Positions 9,919-18,556 of a stretch of DNA of 64,000 nt are shown here, piece after piece (position 1 is the stretch's first letter; each line of letters starts with the position of its first letter). Source of the DNA: Actinomycetota bacterium (GTDB lineage Bacteria > Actinomycetota > Actinomycetes > Mycobacteriales > Mycobacteriaceae); assembly GCA_018268465.1 (NCBI GenBank), contig JAFDWN010000007.1, forward strand, positions 101,722-165,721, read 5' to 3'. The position numbers and the translations under genes are program-made. The notes under the pieces are model-generated. The model worked only from the letters and a program-made list of their open reading frames with translations. It did no database searches and was not told the DNA's origin.

Positions 9919-11157
9919 TCAGATCAGCATGGTGAGCGGATTCTCGATCCGCCGCACGAACGCCGCCATCCACTGCGCCGCGACGGCCCCGTCGATCACG
10001 CGGTGGTCGGCGGACAGGGTGACGGTCATGACGGTGGCCACCGCGAGCTCGCCGTCGACCGCCACCGGACGCGCCGAGGCGCCGCCCACCGCAAGGATGC
10101 CCGAGTGCGGTGGGTTGAGGATCGCCGAGAACTCGCGCACTCCGTACATGCCGAGGTTCGACACCGAGAAGCTGCCGCCCTCCAGTTCGGGCTGCTGGAT
10201 CCGTCCGGCCCTGGCGCGTTCCGCCACGTCGGCCACGCGGGCGGACAGCACCGACAACGGCAGGGTGTCCACACCGCGCACCACCGGAGTCAGCAGACCG
10301 CCGTCCACGGCGACGGCCACCGCGATATCGGCGTGTTCGAATCGCCGGATCGAGTCGCCGTTCCAGATGGCGTTCGCCTCGGGGACGTCGGACAGCGCAC
10401 CCGCGACGGCCTTGAGCACGAAGTCGTTGACCGACACCTTGACGGTGGCCGCGGCGTTGACCGATCGCCGCAGGTCGAGCAGCGCGTCGACGCGGCAGTC
10501 GGCCGACAGGTAGAAGTGCGGCACCGTCGTCGTGCTTTCGGTGAGGCGCCGTGCGATCGCCTTGCGCATCCCGGTGAGCGCGACGTCGGTGAATCCCGTC
10601 GGCGTCGGGCCCCCAGGGGACGCGGGCGCCTGCGGTGCCGCGGGTTCCGGCGCGGGCCGGGCGGCCGGCGCGGCAGGCAGCCGGTCGAGGTCGCGACGCA
10701 CGATGCGTCCGCCCGGCCCGGTTCCGGTGACGGTATGCAGGTCGATACCCTTCTCCTGCGCCAGCTTTCGCACCAGCGGCGTGGCGAAGAGGCGCCGGCC
10801 GTTCGCGCTGGGCGACGCAGGTGGGAGCGCGGCCGGCTGCGGCTCGGGGACGGTCACCGCACCATTGGGTGGGGCGGCCGCCCCGAGCAGCCCGGGGTCG
10901 AGGTCGGCGTCGGTCTCACCCGGCGCCAGGACCACCGCGATGGGATCCCCCACGGGGACGGCCGCGCCGGGTTCGGCGATCAGCCGCGCGAGGATCCCGT
11001 CGACCTCGGCGGCGTATTCGACGACGGCCTTCTCGGTTTCGATCTCGGCGAGCGGATCGCCCGCGCTGATCTGCTGCCCCACCGAGACGAGCCAGGTCTG
11101 GATGGTGGCTTCGCTGGTGTTGGCCAGTACCTCGGGCATACGCACGACGGTCGCCAT
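9919..11157 (-). CDS. 2-oxo acid dehydrogenase E2 (dihydrolipoamide acyltransferase)
   Basis: 412 aa. Transfers the acyl group from E1 through a lipoyl arm to CoA. Domains: one lipoyl domain (1-78) with the modified Lys43 in IETEKAVVEY; an Ala/Pro linker; a peripheral subunit-binding domain (ATPLVRKLAQEKGID, GTGPGGRIVRRDLD); a second Pro/Ala linker; and the catalytic domain with the HxxxDG signature in ADHRVIDGA near the C terminus. It starts by a TGATG 1-nt overlap with the E1 stop, so translation is coupled. No E3 gene is nearby, so it must borrow a lipoamide dehydrogenase encoded elsewhere. Acyl specificity is not decidable; branched-chain and acetoin-type E2s look similar. Confidence 0.9.
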   Translation of the reverse strand: MATVVRMPEVLANTSEATIQTWLVSVGQQISAGDPLAEIETEKAVVEYAAEVDGILARLIAEPGAAVPVGDPIAVVLAPGETDADLDPGLLGAAAPPNGAVTVPEPQPAALPPASPSANGRRLFATPLVRKLAQEKGIDLHTVTGTGPGGRIVRRDLDRLPAAPAARPAPEPAAPQAPASPGGPTPTGFTDVALTGMRKAIARRLTESTTTVPHFYLSADCRVDALLDLRRSVNAAATVKVSVNDFVLKAVAGALSDVPEANAIWNGDSIRRFEHADIAVAVAVDGGLLTPVVRGVDTLPLSVLSARVADVAERARAGRIQQPELEGGSFSVSNLGMYGVREFSAILNPPHSGILAVGGASARPVAVDGELAVATVMTVTLSADHRVIDGAVAAQWMAAFVRRIENPLTMLI

Positions 11158-13343
11158 CAGCGTTGTCCCATCCCGACGAGGATCTGCTCCAGACCCGTGA
11201 CCACTTCTTCGGTGCCCGCGACCGCGGCGCGTTCCAGAACCTTCGAGATACTCGGCGACGCCTCCTGTCCCGACACCCGCTGCACGGGCTGGTCGAGCCA
11301 GTCGAAGAGGCGGCGCTGGATCTCGTCGGCCAGCCAGCCGCCGTAGGAGGTTCCCTGGGCGCCCTGCTCGACGATCAGCACGGCGTTGGTCTTTCGCACA
11401 CTCTCGGAGATGGTGTCCCAGTCGATCGACGCCCGGTCCAGCCAACGCAGGTCGATCAGTTCGGCGTCCACACCGGTCTGCTCGATCGCTTCGAGGCTAC
11501 GGTCGACCATGGCGAGGTAGCTGATGACGGTGACGTCGGATCCGCTCCGCCGCACGGCGGCCCGGCCCGGCGGGATCACATAGTCCAGGTCCCCGTCGGG
11601 CACCCGGTCGGATTTGCCGTACAGGTCCACGTGTTCGATGACGAGCACCGGATCCTGCAGTGCCAGCGCGGCGTTCATCAGTCCGACGTAGTCCGCGGCC
11701 GTCGAGGGGGCCACGATCCGCCAGCCCGGGCTGGTGGCGAATATGCCCGCCGGATCCATCAGGTGCTGGGATCCGTAGCCCGATCCGATCGCGACTTTGG
11801 TGCGGATCACCATGGGCACCGGGTTGTCGCCGCCGAACATGTGCCGCGCCTTGCCGATCTGGTTGAACACCTGGTCGGCGGCCACCCACATGAAATCGGG
11901 GTACATGAATTCGACGACCGGGCGGAAGCGGCCGTCGAGCGCCATCCCCCCGCCCAGGCCGGTGAACGCGTTCTCGCTGATCGGGGTGCCGATCAGCCGG
12001 TTCTCGCCGTACTTGGCCAAACCCTTTGTGGCGCCGTTGGTCCCGCCCCCGAGTCGATGCACGTCCTCGCCCATGACCACGATCCGCTCGTCGCACTCCA
12101 TGCGGCGGTCCATGACACCCGATACCGCTTCGACGAATTTCACCGCGCGCCAGGGACCGGGATGGCCGGCGGGTTCCAGCGTCGGCAGGGTGTCGAGCTC
12201 GGCTGCGTCACCGCGCACCCCGACGTTGACGAAGCCGGGGTCGGGCCAGAGTTCCGGCCGGATGCGGCGCTTGCCGGCCGCGTCGGGGTCGGCGTCGAGC
12301 AGCGCCGAGACGGCCGTGGCCATCGCCTCCTGCGCCTGCGCCCGCACCGACGTCACCCCGGCCTCGTCGATGAGACCCAGCGCGATCATCTCGCGTGCCA
12401 TCCGTTCCAGCGGATCACGGGCGCGCCATTGCGCCTCCTCGGCCTTGTCCCGGTAGCCGAATGCGCTGCCCGGGTAGGGGCCGTTCTGATGGAAGAACCG
12501 GTACACCTCGACTTCGATGACAGTCGGCCCGTCGCCCCGCCGCATACGCTCGGCGGCCTGCTCGGTGGCCAGGTACACCGCGAGGGGATCCATGCCGTCC
12601 ACTCGCCACCCCGGAATGCCGAAACCCTGTCCGCGCACCGAGAGCCGGGCATCGGCGGAGATCTCGTCCACTCGGGTGGACACCGCGTAGAGGTTGTTCT
12701 CGATGAAGAAGCAGAACGGCAGCCGCCACGCGGCGGCCAGATTCATGGTCTCCAGCACCGAACCGATCTGACTGGCGCCGTCGCCAAAGTAGCTGATCGT
12801 CAGATCACTTGTGCCACTGTGCTTCTGAGCCCAGGCATTACCCGCACCCATCGGAACGCCGCCGCCGACGATGGCGTTGGTGCCCAGGGCTCCGGCTTCG
12901 AACCACTGCAGGTGCATGGAGCCGCCGCGGCCGTGGCAGTATCCCTGCGCCAGACCCAGGATCTCGGCGAGGGTGCGCTGCAGCACCCGCTGCATTTTCG
13001 GAGTGACCACCGCGGCCGGGTCGATGACCCCGCCCGATACGTGGGTCAGCGCCTTGGCGAGGAATTGGTGGTGACCGCGGTGGGATCCGTTGACGGCGTC
13101 GGAGGAGCGCAGCCCGACGATGGATCCAACCGCGCCGCCCTCCTGTCCGATGCTGGAGTGAGCGGGTCCGTGGACCAGGCCCTCGCCGGCGAGTTCGAGC
13201 ACCGTCTCCTCGAATGCGCGGATGAGGTGCAGCTCGGCGAGCATGGTGCCGAGAAGGGTCGGGTCGGCGGCCTTCCAGTCGTCCGGGGTGCTCTGCAGCT
13301 CGACCCAGGCCGAACCCGTTTCCAAAGTGATTTCGCGCGGCAT
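11157..13343 (-). CDS. fused E1 alpha-beta subunit of a 2-oxo acid dehydrogenase
   Basis: 728 aa, the length of alpha plus beta chains that are separate in most systems. The alpha half (1 to about 365) has the thiamine diphosphate motif GDGASQIG at 187 ending in ENN at 215-217, plus HSSIGQEGG and CHGRGGSMH. The beta half shows RIVVMGEDVHRLGG, TPISENAFTGLGGGMAL and VEFMYPDFM. It should decarboxylate a 2-oxo acid and reductively acylate the E2 lipoyl group. ATG 13343 has GGAGG at the proper distance and is preferred to ATG 13400. It heads the E1-E2 operon, divergent from the VOC gene, with two putative GntR sites in the shared promoter region. Confidence 0.88.
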   Translation of the reverse strand: MPREITLETGSAWVELQSTPDDWKAADPTLLGTMLAELHLIRAFEETVLELAGEGLVHGPAHSSIGQEGGAVGSIVGLRSSDAVNGSHRGHHQFLAKALTHVSGGVIDPAAVVTPKMQRVLQRTLAEILGLAQGYCHGRGGSMHLQWFEAGALGTNAIVGGGVPMGAGNAWAQKHSGTSDLTISYFGDGASQIGSVLETMNLAAAWRLPFCFFIENNLYAVSTRVDEISADARLSVRGQGFGIPGWRVDGMDPLAVYLATEQAAERMRRGDGPTVIEVEVYRFFHQNGPYPGSAFGYRDKAEEAQWRARDPLERMAREMIALGLIDEAGVTSVRAQAQEAMATAVSALLDADPDAAGKRRIRPELWPDPGFVNVGVRGDAAELDTLPTLEPAGHPGPWRAVKFVEAVSGVMDRRMECDERIVVMGEDVHRLGGGTNGATKGLAKYGENRLIGTPISENAFTGLGGGMALDGRFRPVVEFMYPDFMWVAADQVFNQIGKARHMFGGDNPVPMVIRTKVAIGSGYGSQHLMDPAGIFATSPGWRIVAPSTAADYVGLMNAALALQDPVLVIEHVDLYGKSDRVPDGDLDYVIPPGRAAVRRSGSDVTVISYLAMVDRSLEAIEQTGVDAELIDLRWLDRASIDWDTISESVRKTNAVLIVEQGAQGTSYGGWLADEIQRRLFDWLDQPVQRVSGQEASPSISKVLERAAVAGTEEVVTGLEQILVGMGQR

Positions 13344-13409
13344 GTCCCTGCCTCCGTCGATGGGTGGCGCCGCGATGCGGCTGCCGTCCGTGAGCGCCAC
13401 AGTACCGGT

Positions 13410-13421
13410 ATTGGATCCACT
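13410..13421. promoter_or_regulatory. putative GntR/FCD operator 1
   Basis: ATTGGATCCACT with a palindromic TGGATCCA core, between the divergent E1 and VOC genes, nearer E1. It is one of four copies of ATTGNATCCA(A/C) found only around the GntR-linked genes. Confidence 0.55.
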
Positions 13422-13471
13422 TTGACTAGATCCCTGCCGAAAGTTTCTTCGTTCGGGCTAGGATTGCCTTG

Positions 13472-13483
13472 ATTGGATCCACA
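13472..13483. promoter_or_regulatory. putative GntR/FCD operator 2
   Basis: ATTGGATCCACA, with the same core as operator 1, ends 14 bp before the VOC start codon, just ahead of its GAGGAG ribosome site. A bound repressor here would block the VOC-GntR transcript. Confidence 0.55.
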
Positions 13484-13497
13484 AGTGAGGAGCGACG

Positions 13498-14022
13498 ATG
13501 CCACTGCCAGGTTTGGTCGGAACCGACCACATCGGGTTCACCGTGCCCGATCTCGAGGAGGCGCACGACTTCTTCGTCCGCGTGCTGGGCTGCACGCACG
13601 TCTACACCCTCGGCCCGTTTCGGCACGCCGACGACTGGATGGCCGAGCACCTCAACGTCCACCCCCGCACGGTGATGCGCGAACTCCGCTTCTACCGCTG
13701 CGCCACCGGCGCCAATTTCGAAGTGTTCGAATACCAGCCGGCCGACACCCCGGCGCCGATTCCCCGCAACAGTGACATCGGCGGTCACCACATCGCGCTC
13801 TACGTCGCGGATCTCGACGCCGCCGTGGCGTTCCTGCACGCGGAGGGCCTTCGCGTACTTGGCGAACCGACGGCCAGTCGCAATGCCAGCGAAGGCCAGC
13901 GATGGGTGTACTTTCTCAGCCCGTGGGGCATGCAGTTCGAGCTGGTCAGCTTTCCCGACGGCAAGGCATACGAAGCCGGCGCGCAGCTTCTGCTGTGGAA
14001 CCCCAACCACCCGGCAGACTGA
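13498..14022 (+). CDS. VOC-superfamily (glyoxalase/extradiol dioxygenase-like) protein
   Basis: 174 aa. Two beta-alpha-beta-beta-beta modules: module 1 begins GTDHIGFTVPDLEEAHDFF and module 2 GHHIALYVADLDAAVAFL. Candidate metal ligands are His in DHIGF, His in GHHIALY and Glu in MQFELVSFP. Family members include glyoxalases, epimerases and ring-cleavage dioxygenases; none can be chosen here. GAGGAG lies 6-11 bp upstream. It is 24 bp ahead of the GntR gene and divergent from the E1-E2 operon, so it probably serves the same pathway. Confidence 0.87.
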   Translation: MPLPGLVGTDHIGFTVPDLEEAHDFFVRVLGCTHVYTLGPFRHADDWMAEHLNVHPRTVMRELRFYRCATGANFEVFEYQPADTPAPIPRNSDIGGHHIALYVADLDAAVAFLHAEGLRVLGEPTASRNASEGQRWVYFLSPWGMQFELVSFPDGKAYEAGAQLLLWNPNHPAD

Positions 14023-14046
14023 AGGCGTCAGGGATCGGAGGTCGGC

Positions 14047-14706
14047 ATGCCGCAACCCCAGGTGCGTGACGGAGTCACGGGCGCACGCGTCGCCGAGCAT
14101 CTGCGCGACGAGATACTGCGCGGCGCCCACCCGCCCGGAACACGCCTGCGCCAAGAGGAACTCGCATCGCTGTACGGCGCGAGCCGGGTACCGGTCCGCG
14201 AAGCGCTGCGGATGCTGGAGGCCGAGGGTCTGATCACGACGGTGGCCAACACGGGCGCCTGGATCGCCCGCCTGAGCCTCGACGAATGCGTGGAGCTCTA
14301 CCAGGTCCGCGAGCGGATCGAGCCGCTGCTGCTGCGTTACAGCATGCCCCATCTCACACCCGGGCAGATCGACCACCTTGCCGAGTTGGTCGAACGGATG
14401 CGCACCGCGACCGACGTCGAGGACTTCCTGGCGCTGGACCGGGAATTCCACCTGGGCAGCTACCGCGGCGCCACGACGAGCTTCCTCGGCAGCACGGTCG
14501 AGCGGCTGTGGAACACCACGCAGCACTACCGACGGGCCTACACCCATCTACTCGACACCGACAGCAACCGGATCATGCACGACGAACACCACATGCTCGT
14601 GACCGCCATCCGCGAAGGCGACGCCGACGAGGCGGAGCGGGTCCTCTTCGGCCACATCCGTCGCACCCGGCTGCAGCTCGCCCGCCACCCCGAGGTGTTC
14701 GATTAG
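14047..14706 (+). CDS. GntR-family transcriptional regulator, FCD (FadR) type
   Basis: 219 aa. The N-terminal winged helix (about 10-75) contains LRQEELASLYGASRVPVREALRMLEAEG in two overlapping helices plus wing; the C-terminal all-helical FCD domain (about 90-215) has the metal-binding pattern with DREFH, and HHMLVTAI. FCD regulators sense small carboxylates and usually repress neighbouring catabolic genes. Here they would be the E1-E2 operon, VOC and the aldehyde dehydrogenase, whose promoters carry four similar dyads. It ends 125 bp before the aldehyde dehydrogenase. Confidence 0.92.
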   Translation: MPQPQVRDGVTGARVAEHLRDEILRGAHPPGTRLRQEELASLYGASRVPVREALRMLEAEGLITTVANTGAWIARLSLDECVELYQVRERIEPLLLRYSMPHLTPGQIDHLAELVERMRTATDVEDFLALDREFHLGSYRGATTSFLGSTVERLWNTTQHYRRAYTHLLDTDSNRIMHDEHHMLVTAIREGDADEAERVLFGHIRRTRLQLARHPEVFD

Positions 14707-14722
14707 GAGCGCCAGCCCATTG

Positions 14723-14734
14723 ATTGCATCCAAT
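14723..14734. promoter_or_regulatory. putative GntR/FCD operator 3
   Basis: ATTGCATCCAAT, a dyad with ATTG/CAAT arms, in the gap between the GntR gene and the aldehyde dehydrogenase gene. Confidence 0.5.
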
Positions 14735-14784
14735 AGCTCGACTATATTGGCGAATACGACCGAAAATCGGGCGTGATCCGTCAT

Positions 14785-14796
14785 ATTGAATCCAAT
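14785..14796. promoter_or_regulatory. putative GntR/FCD operator 4
   Basis: ATTGAATCCAAT, 35 bp before the aldehyde dehydrogenase start and 62 bp from operator 3 (about six helical turns), so both could be bound on the same face of the DNA. Confidence 0.55.
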
Positions 14797-14830
14797 CTGA
14801 TGGATCGCTCAGCGACAAGGGACCGCGCAC

Positions 14831-16207
14831 ATGGCTATCGCAACCGTCAACCCGGCCACCGGCGAGACCGTCGAGACCTTCGAACCCCACGACCGCGCCG
14901 AGGTCGAGCGGCGCATCGCCCAGGCCGCCGACGCGGCGGTGACCCTGCGTGGCACCACCTACGCCCAGCGCGCGGAGTGGATGCACGCCGCGGCCGGCAT
15001 CCTCGAAGCCGACGTCGAGCAGGCCGCGCGGATGATCACGCTGGAAATGGGCAAACCGATCGCGCAGTCCCGCGCCGAGGTGCTCAAATGCGCACGGAAT
15101 ATGCGCTACTACGCCGACAACGCCGAACCGTTCCTGGCCGCCGAGACACTGGCCGACCCGTCGGCGGTGTCGGCGAGCAAGGCGGGCACGGTGTGGCAGC
15201 CGCTGGGCGTCGTACTCGCGGTGATGCCGTGGAATTACCCACTCTGGCAGGTCATCCGATTCGCCGCGCCCGCCCTCATGGCCGGCAACACCGGGCTGCT
15301 CAAACACGCCTCGAACGTCCCGCAGTCCGCCATGTACCTCGACGGTCTCTTCGAGAAGGGCGGCTTCCCGCCGGGATCGTTCCGCACCCTGTTGATCGGG
15401 TCGGCCGAGGTCGCCGCGGTCATCGACGACCGCCGCGTCAAGGCCGTCACGCTGACCGGTTCGGAACCCGCGGGCCGTTCGGTCGCCTCGACCGCAGGCC
15501 AGGCCATCAAGAAGGCCGTCCTGGAGCTGGGCGGCTCCGATCCGTTCATCGTCATGCCGAGCGCTGACCTCGACGCGGCCGCCGCCACCGCGGTGAAGGC
15601 ACGGATCTCCAACAACGGCCAATCCTGCATCGCCGGAAAGCGATTCATCGTCCACGCCGACGTCTATGACGCATTCGTGGAGCGGTTCGTGGCGGCCATG
15701 CGCGCACTGGTGGTCGGCGATCCGATGGACGAAACCACCGATGTCGGGCCGCTGGCCACCGAGTCGGGACGCGACGACGTCGCCGAACTCGTCGACGACG
15801 CCGTGGCCAAGGGGGCACAGGTACTCACCGGCGGCGCCGCTCCGGACGCGCCGGGCTGGTACTACCCGCCCACCGTGCTCGGCGGGCTCACCGACGATAT
15901 GCGCATCGTCATGGAGGAGACATTCGGTCCCGTGGCCTCGGTGTACAAGGTGACCGACCGCCACGAGGCGGTGCGCGTGGCCAACCAGACCACCTTTGGG
16001 TTGAGTTCGGCCGTGTGGACCACCGATGCGGCAGAACAGGACTGGTTCGTCGCCAACCTCGACGCCGGCGCGGTGTTCCTCAACGGGATGACGATCTCCT
16101 ATCCCGAGCTGCCGTTCGGCGGTGTCAAGGATTCGGGTTACGGCCGGGAGCTGGCCGCGGCCGGCATCCGCGAATTCTGCAACCTCAAGACGGTGTGGCA
16201 GGCCTGA
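14831..16207 (+). CDS. NAD(P)-dependent succinate-semialdehyde-type aldehyde dehydrogenase
   Basis: 458 aa, the length and sequence pattern of mycobacterial GabD1 (Rv0234c-like). Oxidises an aldehyde, probably a short semialdehyde, to the acid. Visible are the cofactor/oxyanion segment MPWNYPLWQ, the NAD-loop TLTGSEPAGRSVA, the general-base Glu in LELGGSDPFIV and the nucleophilic Cys in NNGQSCIAGKRF, then ETFGPVASVYKV. It has its own promoter region with two putative GntR sites. In this setting it may act on an aldehyde made by the island pathway rather than in the GABA shunt; that is inference. Confidence 0.9.
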   Translation: MAIATVNPATGETVETFEPHDRAEVERRIAQAADAAVTLRGTTYAQRAEWMHAAAGILEADVEQAARMITLEMGKPIAQSRAEVLKCARNMRYYADNAEPFLAAETLADPSAVSASKAGTVWQPLGVVLAVMPWNYPLWQVIRFAAPALMAGNTGLLKHASNVPQSAMYLDGLFEKGGFPPGSFRTLLIGSAEVAAVIDDRRVKAVTLTGSEPAGRSVASTAGQAIKKAVLELGGSDPFIVMPSADLDAAAATAVKARISNNGQSCIAGKRFIVHADVYDAFVERFVAAMRALVVGDPMDETTDVGPLATESGRDDVAELVDDAVAKGAQVLTGGAAPDAPGWYYPPTVLGGLTDDMRIVMEETFGPVASVYKVTDRHEAVRVANQTTFGLSSAVWTTDAAEQDWFVANLDAGAVFLNGMTISYPELPFGGVKDSGYGRELAAAGIREFCNLKTVWQA

Positions 16208-16213
16208 GCGCCC

Positions 16214-16231
16214 GGGGGGCTTACGCCCCCC
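16214..16231. terminator. short GC hairpin after the aldehyde dehydrogenase
   Basis: GGGGGGC-TTAC-GCCCCCC, a 7-bp stem with a 4-nt loop starting 6 bp after the stop codon. Confidence 0.45.
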
Positions 16232-16260
16232 TCACCACCGCCAACCCATGAAACGCCGAA

Positions 16261-16310
16261 TGTGGGCCTTGGGTACGGGATCCTGCTGGAACCCGTACCC
16301 AAGGCCCACA
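16261..16310. terminator. bidirectional terminator
   Basis: Perfect 19-bp inverted repeat (16261-16279 and 16292-16310) with a 12-nt loop, between the convergent aldehyde dehydrogenase and M24 hydrolase genes. Confidence 0.8.
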
Positions 16311-16334
16311 CTGGCGGGGCGCGCCGCCCGGCGC

Positions 16335-17600
16335 TCAGTACTCGTTGGCGACGAACAACTCCTGGGCCGGAAACTTCGTGAGAATCACCGGCCCGTCGTC
16401 GGTCACCACGACCTCCTCTTCGATGCGGGCAGCCGAGAAGCCGTCGGATGCCGGGGCGTACGTCTCCATCGCGAACACCATGCCCGCCCGCAGCTCGATC
16501 GGGTTCTCCAGCGAGTTCAGCCGCGAGATGATCGGACGTTCGTGCAGGCCGAGTCCCAGCCCGTGCGCGAACTGCAGCCCGAATGCCGCCATCTCATTCT
16601 CGAACCCGAAATCTTCTGCCTTGGGCAGCAATAGGGCGATCTGATCGGAGCCGACACCCGGACGGATCGCGGCGATCGAAGTGTCCATCCATTCGCGCGC
16701 CTGCTTGTAGGCATCCCGCTGGCTCTGCGTGGCACTGCCGACCCCGAAGGTGCGGTAGTAGCACGTGCGGTAGCCGTTGTAGGAGTGGATGATATCGAAG
16801 AACGCCTGATCCCCGGGCCGGATGATCCGGTCGGTGAAGTTGTGCGGATGCGGGTTGCACCGCTCCCCCGAGATCGCGTTGACCGCCTCGACCTGATCCG
16901 ATCCCAGCTCGTAGAGCCGCTTGTTGGCCAACGCCACGATCTCGTTCTCCCGCACACCGGGTTTGAGCACGTCGACGATGTCCTGGTAGACCCCGTCGAC
17001 CATGGCCGCGGCCTGGTTGAGCAACATGATCTCGTCGCGCGACTTGATCACCCGGGCGTCCAGCATGCTCTGCTGGGCGTCCACCACCGAAAGCCCCTGC
17101 CGCTGCATCTCGAACAGGAACGGCGGCTCGACGATGTCGAGCCCGATCGGCTCGTCGGCGACGCCGGCGTCGACCAGGATGCCCTTGATCTCGGTGACGG
17201 CGTCGCGCATCAGCCCCGCATCCGGGGCCACCGCGCCGCGGAAGCCCAGGAATCCGGGCCGCCAGTTCTCCTCGGGCAGCCAGGGTGAGTACAGCTTGTG
17301 GTGGCGGACCGCCGAACCGAAGTCCCACAGGATGGGGTCGCCGTTGCGGGTGAGCAGACAGTAGCGAATCATCTTGTCGCCCAAAGCCCCACCGATCCAC
17401 GTCTGCGTGGTGTAGCGGATGTTGTAGAAGTCGAACAGCAGGAACGCCCCGCACCCGCTGGCCTCCAGCGCGGCCTTGGCCCGTCCGATGCGATACTCGC
17501 GCAGCCGGGCGAAGTCGACCCGCTCCTCGTAGTCGACGCCCATGTGGCCGGGCGCGCCAAGGGGGCGCGCCGCGACCGGCGGGGCAACCAGAGCCGTCAT
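16335..17600 (-). CDS. M24-family (creatinase/aminopeptidase P-like) hydrolase with an altered metal site
   Basis: 421 aa. N-terminal creatinase-like domain (about 28-180, with FLLFDFYNIRYTTQTW) and C-terminal pita-bread domain (about 185-415). Of the five usual metal ligands, Asp269 (FFDIIH), His346 (AHGLGLGLHERP), Glu379 (AMETYAP) and Glu394/395 (RIEEEVVV) are present, but the second Asp is Cys280 in GYRTCYYRTF. Creatinase, which needs no metal, also lacks this Asp, and DddP DMSP lyase is a further non-peptidase in the fold, so a C-N or similar cleavage of a small molecule is more likely than peptide hydrolysis. ATG 17600 overlaps the stop of the upstream dehydrogenase gene (ATGA). Last gene of the Liv operon. 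Confidence 0.85.
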   Translation of the reverse strand: MTALVAPPVAARPLGAPGHMGVDYEERVDFARLREYRIGRAKAALEASGCGAFLLFDFYNIRYTTQTWIGGALGDKMIRYCLLTRNGDPILWDFGSAVRHHKLYSPWLPEENWRPGFLGFRGAVAPDAGLMRDAVTEIKGILVDAGVADEPIGLDIVEPPFLFEMQRQGLSVVDAQQSMLDARVIKSRDEIMLLNQAAAMVDGVYQDIVDVLKPGVRENEIVALANKRLYELGSDQVEAVNAISGERCNPHPHNFTDRIIRPGDQAFFDIIHSYNGYRTCYYRTFGVGSATQSQRDAYKQAREWMDTSIAAIRPGVGSDQIALLLPKAEDFGFENEMAAFGLQFAHGLGLGLHERPIISRLNSLENPIELRAGMVFAMETYAPASDGFSAARIEEEVVVTDDGPVILTKFPAQELFVANEY

Positions 17601-18538
17601 GACCGCACCGGGGTGAGGCCGTCGTCGATGGCGACATTCTCCGGCGTGAGCGTGACACCCGCGCCGCGGGCCACCTCGAGCAACAGCGTCGCGAAGTCCT
17701 CGTCGTCGCCGCGGCCCGCGCCGGCCGCCTGCGCGACGATCTGGCGGGTGGCCGAGCAGACCGGCATCGGCGACTTCAGGCCGTAGGCCGCGTCGAGACC
17801 GAGGTCGAAGTCCTTCTGCAACAACTCCATCGTGAACGTCGGGGTGAAGTCGAGGTTGACGAAGGCCGGCGACTTGTACTGGGTGAAGACCGAACCCATC
17901 ACGGAGTCGTTGAGGAAGGCCAGGAAGTCCGCCCGGCTGACGCCGCCCTTCTCGACGAGCACCGTGATCTCGGCCAGGCACTGCGTCACCACGCCGAGCA
18001 TCAGGTTGTGGGCGATCTTGACCAACCGCGCCACCTCACCCTCGCCGACGTAGGTCACGCTGCGGCCGAACACGTTCAGCACCGGCTCGATGGATTCGAA
18101 CACCTCGCGAGGCCCCGACACCGCCACGGTCAGCTTGCCCGCGGCGATCACCTTCGGGTTGCCGCTGACCGGGGTCGCCAGGAAGTCCGAGCCGCGCGAG
18201 TTGGCGGCGGACCGGATGAGGGCGCTGGTCTCCGCCGACACGGTGGACACATCGGCGATGACGCGCGGCGAAGCGGTGCCGGTGAGCAGCCCGCCCTCAC
18301 CGAGCATGACCTGCTCGAGATCCTTGGACGACGAGACCATGCTGAACACCAGGTCCCGGTCGGCCAGATCCGCCGGACGGGTGACGACACCGGCGCCGCG
18401 GTCGGCCAGATGCGAGACCTTGGCCGCGGTGCGGTTGTAGACGGTCACGTCGTAGCCGGCGTCCAGCAGTCTCGTGATGAGCTGGGCACCCATCCGGCCC
18501 GCGCCGATCCAGCCGATTTTCAGAGTTGAAGCAGACAT
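17597..18538 (-). CDS. 3-hydroxyisobutyrate dehydrogenase-like NAD(P) oxidoreductase
   Basis: 313 aa. N-terminal Rossmann domain with GWIGAGRMGAQLITRLL, typical of the beta-hydroxyacid dehydrogenase family, and a helical C-terminal domain. The substrate segment VSGNPKVIAAGKLTVAVSG carries the family S-G region, and the catalytic lysine region is KIAHNLMLGV (Lys). It oxidises a 3-hydroxy acid to a semialdehyde, which would fit the neighbouring GabD-like enzyme. AAGGAAA lies upstream of ATG 18538. It is in one operon with the Liv transporter (18 bp gap) and the M24 hydrolase (4-nt overlap). Confidence 0.87.
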   Translation of the reverse strand: MSASTLKIGWIGAGRMGAQLITRLLDAGYDVTVYNRTAAKVSHLADRGAGVVTRPADLADRDLVFSMVSSSKDLEQVMLGEGGLLTGTASPRVIADVSTVSAETSALIRSAANSRGSDFLATPVSGNPKVIAAGKLTVAVSGPREVFESIEPVLNVFGRSVTYVGEGEVARLVKIAHNLMLGVVTQCLAEITVLVEKGGVSRADFLAFLNDSVMGSVFTQYKSPAFVNLDFTPTFTMELLQKDFDLGLDAAYGLKSPMPVCSATRQIVAQAAGAGRGDDEDFATLLLEVARGAGVTLTPENVAIDDGLTPVRS

Positions 18539-18556
18539 TGTGATTTCCTTTTCTCG

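Noticed and set aside
11163-13472. 769-codon open frame on the plus strand
   Set aside because: Complete antisense of the E1 gene; long only because high GC keeps the frame open. No protein motif, whereas the minus strand has full E1 signatures.
16335-17600. Assigning the M24 protein as DMSP lyase DddP or creatinase outright
   Set aside because: Only the fold and the altered metal site are shared; active-site residues specific to either enzyme could not be verified from sequence alone.
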